Shown: in pieces, positions 7,921 through 12,297 of the stretch
How positions within the stretch are numbered: position 1 is the first letter of the stretch
Layout of the letters: the number at the start of each line of letters is the position of its first letter
Assembly (NCBI GenBank): GCA_023387715.1
Contig: JAEWHQ010000009.1
Location: 1-12,297 of the forward strand
Direction: 5' to 3'
DNA from: Pseudomonadota bacterium
GTDB lineage: Bacteria; Pseudomonadota; Alphaproteobacteria; Rhizobiales; Rhizobiaceae
DNA: 12,297 nt
Position numbers and translations under genes: made by a program
The notes under the pieces: generated by a model
Told to the model about the DNA's origin: nothing
The model's input: the letters and a program-made list of their open reading frames with translations, nothing else
The model's database searches: none

Positions 7921-7952
7921 AGTTTAAAATCCGAAAGGCAATAAAGCAGGTC

Positions 7953-9806
7953 ATGGTCGTGCAGGCGCCAGAAGCGCATAATGGGGCGGACAATAAAGCA
8001 GGCACGCGCAGAGAGCGTATGGCACGACGCCAACGCTCGCTTTTTCTGCGCCGTCTGGTTGCGCCTGTTCGTAAGCTGCTCGGCAATTATCTCTTTTCCA
8101 GCCTGACACGCCGTATCCTGTTTCTCAATCTGGCAGCCTTGGCTGTGCTGGTTTCCGGCATTCTTTATATGAACCAGTTTCGCGACGGGCTGGTGGATGC
8201 CAAGGTGGAAAGCCTAAAAACGCAAGGTGAGATTATCGCCGGTGCGATTGCCGCTTCCGCTACGGTGGAAACCAATTCCATTATGATTGATCCGGAAGTG
8301 TTGCTGGAACTGCAAGCGGGGCAAAGCACCAATCCGGCTTCCGATTCCATTGAAAACTGGGAGTTTCCGATTAATCCGGAGCGTGTGGCGCCTTTGCTGC
8401 GCCGTCTGATCTCACCGGTTAATACCCGCGCCCGTATCTATGATCGCGGCTCCAATCTGTTGCTTGATTCACGCCATCTTTATTTCCGCGGACAGGTTTT
8501 CCGTTATGACCTGCCGCCGCTGGATGAAGAGGAGCGCACATGGACAGAGCGTGCACGCGGCTGGATCTGGCGTTTGTTCTATGGTGGTGGTCTGCCGCTC
8601 GATCACGAACAGCCGGGCGGCAATGGTTCTATTTATCCGGAAATTAAAGCAGCCCTTGACGGCGTTGCACAATCTGCACAACGCCGGAATGAAAAAGGCG
8701 AGCTGGTTGTTTCGGTAGCAATTCCTGTCCAGCGTTTCCGTGCTGTGCTCGGCGTTTTGTTGTTATCCACAGAGGGTGGGGATATCGACAAGATTGTGCA
8801 GGGCGAGCGCAACGCAATTTTCCGCGTTTTTGGTGTGGTTTCTGCGGTGATGGTTATTCTGTCACTGTTTCTGGCGCATGCGATTGCCAATCCGTTGCGC
8901 AAATTGGCCGCGGCCGCTGATCGTGTGCGTCACGGCGTGAAAACCCGTGTGGAAATTCCCGATTACTCTGAACGGCAGGATGAGATCGGCCATCTATCCA
9001 CATCCATCCGCGATATGATGGATGCGCTTTATACACGGATTGAAGCGATTGAAAGTTTTGCAGCTGATGTCAGTCATGAGTTGAAAAACCCGCTGACCTC
9101 TTTGCGCAGTGCTGTGGAAACATTACCGCTTGCCAAAACAGATGAATCCCGCAAACGCCTGCTGGATGTGATTGAGCATGATGTGCGCCGTCTTGATCGT
9201 CTGATTACCGATATTTCCGATGCGTCGCGTCTTGATGCGGAGCTGGCACGCGAACATAGTGATCTGGTGGATGTAAAAGTTCTGTTGGAAAATATTGTGC
9301 AGGCAGCGCAAGGGGTGCGCCGTAATAAAATCGGTACGGAAATCGAATTTGATATTGGCAAGAAGCCAGCCGGTAAAAAAGGTTTCACTGTTGCCGGCCA
9401 TGATCTGCGTCTTGGACAGGTTGTGTCAAATCTGATTGAAAATGCACGTTCTTTTGTGCCCGAAGATACAGGCAAGATCTCCGTGCATCTGACAAGCCGT
9501 GCTCAGCGTTTGCAAATTATCATTGAGGATAATGGTCCCGGCATTCCGATTGAAAATATCGAGCGTATTTTCGAGCGTTTCTATACAGATCGCCCGTCTA
9601 ATGAGGCTTTTGGCCAAAATTCCGGCTTAGGGCTTTCGATCAGCCGTCAGATCATCGAAGCGCATGGTGGTACGCTGATTGCTGAAAATATTTACAGCAA
9701 TGAGAAAGAGCCGAAAAAAACCGGTAAAGCTGCCAAGGCGAAAGTACAGGTCGAGCCGGAAATTATCGGTGCCCGTTTTATCGTTGATCTACCTTTGGCA
9801 AGCTGA
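7953..9806 (+). CDS. chvG: Sensor histidine kinase ChvG (BvrS/ExoS)
   Basis: ChvG is the inner-membrane histidine kinase partner of ChvI. The 617-residue protein has a basic cytoplasmic N-terminus, TM1 at about 55-73, a large periplasmic sensor domain to about 291 and TM2 at about 292-312. HAMP follows (about 313-365), then the dimerisation/phospho-acceptor domain with His375 in ADVSHELKNPLTSLR. The ATPase domain has the N-box (NLIENARSF, 493-501), EDNGPG (525-530) and NSGLGLS (556-562). In rhizobia the periplasmic domain is held inactive by ExoR; no exoR is in this window. A Lys-rich stretch at about 585-597 interrupts the end of the ATPase domain. The ATG at 7953 has a weak, close AGCAGG; an in-frame ATG at 8019 is an alternative. 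The stop overlaps hprK as TGATG. Confidence 0.95.
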   Translation: MVVQAPEAHNGADNKAGTRRERMARRQRSLFLRRLVAPVRKLLGNYLFSSLTRRILFLNLAALAVLVSGILYMNQFRDGLVDAKVESLKTQGEIIAGAIAASATVETNSIMIDPEVLLELQAGQSTNPASDSIENWEFPINPERVAPLLRRLISPVNTRARIYDRGSNLLLDSRHLYFRGQVFRYDLPPLDEEERTWTERARGWIWRLFYGGGLPLDHEQPGGNGSIYPEIKAALDGVAQSAQRRNEKGELVVSVAIPVQRFRAVLGVLLLSTEGGDIDKIVQGERNAIFRVFGVVSAVMVILSLFLAHAIANPLRKLAAAADRVRHGVKTRVEIPDYSERQDEIGHLSTSIRDMMDALYTRIEAIESFAADVSHELKNPLTSLRSAVETLPLAKTDESRKRLLDVIEHDVRRLDRLITDISDASRLDAELAREHSDLVDVKVLLENIVQAAQGVRRNKIGTEIEFDIGKKPAGKKGFTVAGHDLRLGQVVSNLIENARSFVPEDTGKISVHLTSRAQRLQIIIEDNGPGIPIENIERIFERFYTDRPSNEAFGQNSGLGLSISRQIIEAHGGTLIAENIYSNEKEPKKTGKAAKAKVQVEPEIIGARFIVDLPLAS

Positions 9807-10264
9807 TGGAAAAAAGTGGTATCCACGCCTCAACAGTTGAAGTGAATGGCCGCGGCGTCATGTTCTTGGGCGCATCGGGGATGGGTAAAACCGAGCTGGT
9901 GCTGACGCTGATTGAGCGTGCTATCGCGCGCGGTGAAGAAGCGATGCTGGTGGCGGATGATCGCACATTGATCAGGCGCGAAGGCGAGGCAATCATCGCC
10001 AGCGTGCCGGAGCAACTGGCCGGTGGCATCGAGATCCGTGGTGCGGGTCTGTTCAAACGCCCCTTTAAGAGCGAAACCCGATTGGCACTTGTTGTTAAAC
10101 TGGTTTCAGCAGAGATAGGCGAGCGTTTTCCTGAAGGTCATCAGTGGCATTTTGAAGGGGTGGATATCCCTTGTTTGCATTTGCGGGCTTTGAGTGCGGG
10201 TGCTGATTCGCTGACAATTGCCCGCGCTGTTGAAGCGACTTTGTTTTATGAGCCGTGGCCGTAA
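9806..10264 (+). CDS. hprK: HPr kinase/phosphorylase, short alphaproteobacterial form
   Basis: HprK phosphorylates HPr on a regulatory serine, coupling nutrient state to PTS activity. At 152 residues this is only the catalytic half; Firmicute HprK has about 310 residues with an extra N-terminal domain. The short form is usual in alphaproteobacteria. It contains IHASTVEVNGRGV, the P-loop GASGMGKT (22-29), Asp51-Asp52 in LVADDRT, and IEIRGAGLF (75-83), the HprK signature region. The P-loop ends in Thr rather than the more usual Ser. The start overlaps the chvG stop by one base, with no strong ribosome binding site of its own, so translation is probably coupled to chvG. Its likely target is the HPr encoded at 11015-11329, which has Ser61 at the right place. 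Confidence 0.92.
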   Translation: MEKSGIHASTVEVNGRGVMFLGASGMGKTELVLTLIERAIARGEEAMLVADDRTLIRREGEAIIASVPEQLAGGIEIRGAGLFKRPFKSETRLALVVKLVSAEIGERFPEGHQWHFEGVDIPCLHLRALSAGADSLTIARAVEATLFYEPWP

Positions 10265-10470
10265 AAGGGCTGGCTTGAATATCCGGTGTATAAGTCTATA
10301 TTAGATATGCGTGATGCATTGAATATTGACTGTAAATGCAAACTTTATAAATCTATTTAAAAACAACAGTTTAATTAGATAGTTCGTAATTTCCGTAATT
10401 TTTACCAATGGTTTTCAAGCTGAAGACTGCGGCATTTTGTTTTTATTGGCTTTTTGCGAATAATTTTCAC

Positions 10471-10500
10471 TTGATATCAATAATTGCCCTGCCAAGATAT
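10471..10500 (+). promoter_or_regulatory. Candidate promoter for EIIA-HPr with overlapping palindrome
   Basis: TTGATA (10471-10476) and AGATAT (10495-10500) are 18 bases apart. The -35 lies within the perfect 10-base palindrome TTGATATCAA, a possible operator. The -10 match is weak, so confidence is low. Confidence 0.3.
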
Positions 10501-10533
10501 GTGTCCTATTTGCTAAATGATGATGTATCAGGA

Positions 10534-10554
10534 TTGCTAAAGCCTTATTAGCGG
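10534..10554 (+). other. Leader hairpin 1 upstream of the EIIA gene
   Basis: GCTAA (10536-10540) and TTAGC (10548-10552) form a stem with a 7-base loop AGCCTTA, extendable by two T-G wobbles. It is immediately inside the GGGCAATT arm of the long-range inverted repeat. Confidence 0.45.
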
Positions 10555-10559
10555 GCAAT

Positions 10560-10579
10560 TTTACTGTTCAGGCAGTAAA
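10560..10579 (+). other. Perfect inverted repeat just before the EIIA ribosome binding site
   Basis: TTTACTG (10560-10566) and CAGTAAA (10573-10579) are perfect inverted copies around TTCAGG. The element ends 15 bases before GGAG (10595-10598) and 29 bases before the ATG. It could be a repressor operator or an RNA hairpin in the 5' leader; sequence alone does not decide. Confidence 0.6.
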
Positions 10580-10608
10580 TGGCAGGCCAGAACGGGAGCA
10601 GTTAAACA

Positions 10609-11010
10609 ATGATCGGACTCGTGCTTGTTACGCACGGAAGATTGGCCGAAGAGTTTTTGCATGCGGTTGTGCATGTTGTCGGCCAGCAGGATAATTTTGA
10701 AACTGTTTGCATCGGCCCTGATGATGATATGGAACAGCGCCGGCAGGACATTGTGGATGCTGTGGCGCGCGCTGATACTGGTCAGGGCGTTATTATTCTG
10801 ACCGACATGTTTGGCGGCACCCCTTCCAATCTGGCTATTTCCGTGATGGAAGCAGGCAAAGTGGAAGTGATTGCCGGTGTGAATTTACCGATGCTAATCA
10901 AGTTGAGCAGCATGCGTGTTTCGGGTGATATGAAACTGGCATTGAGCGAGGCACAGGATGCCGGACGCAAATATATCAATGTGGCCAGTCAGGTTCTGAC
11001 AGGAAAATAA
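10609..11010 (+). CDS. PTS EIIA component, mannose family
   Basis: This is a 133-residue stand-alone EIIA of the mannose (EIIA-Man) family. It accepts phosphate from HPr on His9 in LVLVTHG. The family motif ILTDMFGGTPSNLA is present near residues 64-77, and the length matches a single EIIA domain with no IIB fusion. No EIIB, EIIC or EIID gene is in the window, so it is more likely regulatory than part of a transporter, as described for the incomplete PTS of Brucella and relatives. GGGAG at 10594-10598 lies 10 bases before the ATG. The HPr gene follows after 4 bases, so the two are co-transcribed. The symbols manX and ptsM are both used for such genes, so I leave the symbol blank. Confidence 0.93.
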   Translation: MIGLVLVTHGRLAEEFLHAVVHVVGQQDNFETVCIGPDDDMEQRRQDIVDAVARADTGQGVIILTDMFGGTPSNLAISVMEAGKVEVIAGVNLPMLIKLSSMRVSGDMKLALSEAQDAGRKYINVASQVLTGK

Positions 11011-11014
11011 TTTT

Positions 11015-11329
11015 ATGCATGTGAGCGTGCCGGTAACTGGTGACTATAATCCTGATGAAGCTCTGACACGCTCTCTTGAGATTATTAATATGCGCGGGCT
11101 TCATGCGCGCGCTTCGGCCAAGTTTGTCCAGACTGTGGATAGTTTTAATGCCCATGTGCGTGTTGAAAAAGACGGTATGTCAGTGGGCGGAACATCGATC
11201 ATGGGTTTGATGATGCTGGCCGCCTCACCTGGGTGCAGCATTCAGGTCAGCGCTTGCGGTGAAGAAGCACAACAAGTGCTGGAAGCTTTGAGTGCGCTGA
11301 TTGCCAATAAATTCGGCGAAGACGCCTGA
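11015..11329 (+). CDS. ptsH: Phosphocarrier protein HPr
   Basis: HPr passes phosphate from enzyme I to EIIA. The 104-residue product has the active-site His30 in MRGLHARASAKF and the regulatory Ser61 in TSIMGLMML. The 31-residue spacing equals that between His15 and Ser46 in classical HPr, so the serine is the likely HprK target. The SIMGLM context resembles HPr of Gram-positives more than enteric HPr, in keeping with an hprK upstream. The N-terminus is about 15 residues longer than classical HPr. AGGA at 11001-11004 overlaps the end of the EIIA gene and lies 10 bases before the ATG. Enzyme I is not in the window. Confidence 0.95.
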   Translation: MHVSVPVTGDYNPDEALTRSLEIINMRGLHARASAKFVQTVDSFNAHVRVEKDGMSVGGTSIMGLMMLAASPGCSIQVSACGEEAQQVLEALSALIANKFGEDA

Positions 11330-11355
11330 TTTCACCCCTGCTCTATACATTATAT

Positions 11356-11378
11356 ATAGCCGGATTTTAACCGGCTAT
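11356..11378. terminator. Possible bidirectional terminator hairpin between ptsH and the Lrp gene
   Basis: ATAGCCGG (11356-11363) and CCGGCTAT (11371-11378) form a perfect 8-base stem with the loop ATTTTAA. It lies between convergent genes, and its last base is the first of the Lrp stop codon. There is no good T-run on either side, so its efficiency is doubtful. Confidence 0.45.
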
Positions 11379-11875
11379 TACAGGCTGTCCGGATAGACTC
11401 TGACCGGACGATTATCCTTGACCGATTCCATAACGACAAAAGTGGATGTACTGGCAACATTGGGCAGGCTGGAGATTTTCTCGCCCAGCACAAGCCGGTA
11501 ACGGCGGATATCCGGTGTTCTGATTTTTAAAAGATAATCAAACGAGCTGGCGATCATGTGGCATTCTTCCACTTCGCGGATTTTGCGTACAGCTACGTTA
11601 AACTCCTGCAAGGCTTTTTCACGGGTATCCGACAATTTCACGGTTGTAAAAGCAATATGGTCAAGGCCGAGCTTTTCCGGATCAATCGCGGCGCGGAAGC
11701 CTTGAATATAGCCTTCCTCAACCAATCTTTTCATCCTTGTCTGGCATGGTGTTTTGGAAAGCCCGACTTGTTTGGCCAGTTCTGTCATGGCGATGCGGCC
11801 ATCTTGGCTTAAAATTTCCAAAATCCGCATATCGAACAAATCCAGATTGCCTGTATTTGATTGTTTTTCAGTCAT
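11378..11875 (-). CDS. putR: Lrp/AsnC-family transcriptional regulator, probably PutR activator of putA
   Basis: This 165-residue protein has an N-terminal helix-turn-helix at about 12-60: DLFDMRILEILSQDGR, then LAKQVGLSKTPCQTRMKRL. A RAM ligand-binding domain follows at about 72-147. The GLSKTPC recognition helix is what I recall for PutR, the proline-responsive activator of putA in Agrobacterium and Rhodobacter. Divergence from putA over a 168-base gap supports that role. It would bind the shared control region, possibly the palindrome at 11989-12001, and also control itself. The ATG at 11873-11875 has only a weak ribosome binding site. Family is certain; the PutR role is an inference from context and motif. 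Confidence 0.88.
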   Translation of the reverse strand: MTEKQSNTGNLDLFDMRILEILSQDGRIAMTELAKQVGLSKTPCQTRMKRLVEEGYIQGFRAAIDPEKLGLDHIAFTTVKLSDTREKALQEFNVAVRKIREVEECHMIASSFDYLLKIRTPDIRRYRLVLGEKISSLPNVASTSTFVVMESVKDNRPVRVYPDSL

Positions 11876-11948
11876 TATGGATGAAATTCCGCGTTATAAT
11901 AAGTTCATTTTGCCTGAATATAGCGGATAATAGGTGAGAAAGGAACTT

Positions 11949-11996
11949 ATGGGAATGATATTCTGGAACAAACAGACAAGCGGGTTCACGTTTTGA
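11949..11996 (+). CDS. Candidate 15-codon leader peptide upstream of putA
   Basis: ATG at 11949-11951 opens a 15-codon frame ending in TGA at 11994-11996, reading MGMIFWNKQTSGFTF. AAAGGA at 11939-11944 lies 4 bases before the ATG, a stronger signal than any before putA. The stop codon falls inside the palindrome at 11989-12001, and putA starts 47 bases later. It contains no proline codon, so it is not a classical proline attenuator. It may be chance; no homologue is known to me. Confidence 0.3.
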   Translation: MGMIFWNKQTSGFTF

Positions 11997-12001
11997 AAAC
12001 G
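11989..12001. promoter_or_regulatory. 13-base perfect palindrome upstream of putA
   Basis: CGTTTT and AAAACG flank a central G. It lies 42 bases before the putA start and 113 bases before the Lrp start. It is a candidate operator for the Lrp-type regulator, although Lrp sites are usually degenerate and often multiple. Confidence 0.4.
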
Positions 12002-12043
12002 GACAGCGTCTGATATCTTACCAGTCTCAAGGGTTCTTCTCTT

Positions 12044-12297
12044 ATGTCTAATGATATTTTCTCTCGCTTTGATCCGGCTTTGAAAACGCAATCGCCGCTG
12101 CGCCAAATCATTACTGATGCAACGCGCCGCCCTGAGGCTGAATGTGTCAGCCATTTGCTTGAAAAGGCAACTTTGCCGGAAGCTGAGCGTAAAGCCATCC
12201 GCGCGACCGCCACACAACTTATCACCGCATTGCGCGCCAAACATAAAGGCACCGGCGTGGAAGGTCTGGTGCATGAATATTCACTTTCCAGTCAGGA
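12044..12297 (+). CDS. putA: Bifunctional proline dehydrogenase / pyrroline-5-carboxylate dehydrogenase PutA, 5' end only
   Basis: The first 84 codons of PutA are present and the frame is open to the window end. PutA oxidises proline to glutamate in two steps using FAD and NAD at the membrane. The visible part begins MSNDIFSRFDPALK, continues with SPLRQIITDATRRPEAECV, and reaches ALRAKHKGTGVEGLVHEYSLSSQ. GVEGLVHEYSLSSQ is the conserved stretch leading into the PutA dimerisation and proline dehydrogenase domains. There is no N-terminal ribbon-helix-helix DNA-binding domain as in E. coli PutA, so repression must come from elsewhere, in line with the divergent Lrp-type gene. In-frame TGA at 12011-12013 and no other start between fix the ATG at 12044. 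The AAGGG at 12029-12033 is a weak ribosome binding site 10 bases upstream. Confidence 0.9.
   Translation, partial: MSNDIFSRFDPALKTQSPLRQIITDATRRPEAECVSHLLEKATLPEAERKAIRATATQLITALRAKHKGTGVEGLVHEYSLSSQ

Larger units (their letters stand above)
10265..10608. promoter_or_regulatory. AT-rich control region between hprK and the EIIA gene (344 bases)
   Basis: I see no gene here. The region contains an inverted repeat TGCATT/AATGCA (10315-10320, 10335-10340), a direct repeat CGTAATTT (10385-10392, 10394-10401) and the palindrome TTGATATCAA (10471-10480). It also contains a long-range inverted pair AATTGCCC/GGGCAATT (10482-10489, 10553-10560) and two hairpins (10534-10554, 10560-10579). No terminator with a T-run follows hprK, so some readthrough into the EIIA gene is possible, but the length and structure suggest a separate promoter. 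Confidence 0.65.
11876..12043. promoter_or_regulatory. Divergent control region between the Lrp gene and putA
   Basis: This 168-base gap must hold promoters for both genes. A TATAAT is present at 11895-11900 on the + strand but has no good -35 at the right distance. The region also contains a candidate leader ORF (11949-11996) and a 13-base palindrome (11989-12001), both described separately. Confidence 0.6.

Noticed and set aside
11895..11900. TATAAT on the + strand as the putA -10 box
   Set aside because: There is no acceptable -35 at 16-18 bases upstream, and it would lie about 150 bases before putA. It may be chance in an AT-rich gap.
11894..12274. 126-codon - strand frame opposite the putA start
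   Set aside because: It is antisense to a recognisable PutA N-terminus and to the control region and has no recognisable domain.

Overview
The window looks like a piece of an alphaproteobacterial chromosome of the order Hyphomicrobiales (Rhizobiales), most like the Brucellaceae. The evidence is the gene order: hisH-hisA-hisF-hisE-coaA, then pckA divergent from chvI-chvG-hprK, then EIIA-Man and HPr genes. As far as I recall, this order is characteristic of Brucella, Ochrobactrum and rhizobia. Base composition looks near half G+C by eye, lower than typical Brucella, so a relative such as Pseudochrobactrum is possible. That is inference; no 16S or other marker is present. Coding density is high, and I see no insertion sequence, tRNA, rRNA, CRISPR array or phage gene. 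This is core housekeeping and regulatory DNA.

Positions 1-3057 (+ strand) hold the end of a histidine operon. They contain the 3' end of hisH, then hisA, hisF and hisE in overlapping or closely spaced order, then coaA for the first step of coenzyme A synthesis. A strong hairpin terminator at 3063-3093 ends this unit and also serves the convergent ribokinase-like gene.

Positions 3098-6837 (- strand) hold, in transcription order, pckA, arfB (ribosome rescue), a BON-LysM protein matching the Kbp/YgaU potassium-binding family, and a PfkB-family ribokinase. Strong terminators lie between pckA and arfB and between the BON-LysM gene and the ribokinase. They leave little room for promoters of the downstream genes.

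Positions 6838-7176 are a 339-base divergent control region between pckA and chvI, rich in repeats. It holds a 40-base imperfect palindrome with TTAA steps every 10 bases and two TTGTTTTTG repeats 30 bases apart. It also holds two TTTGTAC repeats spaced 7+4, the arrangement used by OmpR/PhoB-family regulators such as ChvI.

Positions 7177-10264 (+ strand) hold chvI, chvG and hprK: a response regulator, its membrane histidine kinase and a short HPr kinase translationally coupled to chvG. After a 344-base AT-rich gap with hairpins and a palindrome come the EIIA-Man gene and ptsH. The HPr has both His30 and Ser61 at the expected spacing, so it can be phosphorylated in the PTS chain and by HprK. 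No sugar permease is visible, which fits a regulatory PTS linking carbon and energy state to ChvG/ChvI, with pckA (gluconeogenesis) next door.

Positions 11378-12297 hold an Lrp/AsnC regulator of PutR type on the - strand, divergent from the 5' end of putA, which runs off the window. The control region between them contains a 13-base palindrome and a possible 15-codon leader peptide with a better ribosome binding site than putA itself.

No undescribed multi-gene system is evident. The points most worth checking are non-coding: the tandem repeats before chvI, the pckA-chvI palindrome, the structured leader before EIIA, and the leader peptide before putA.
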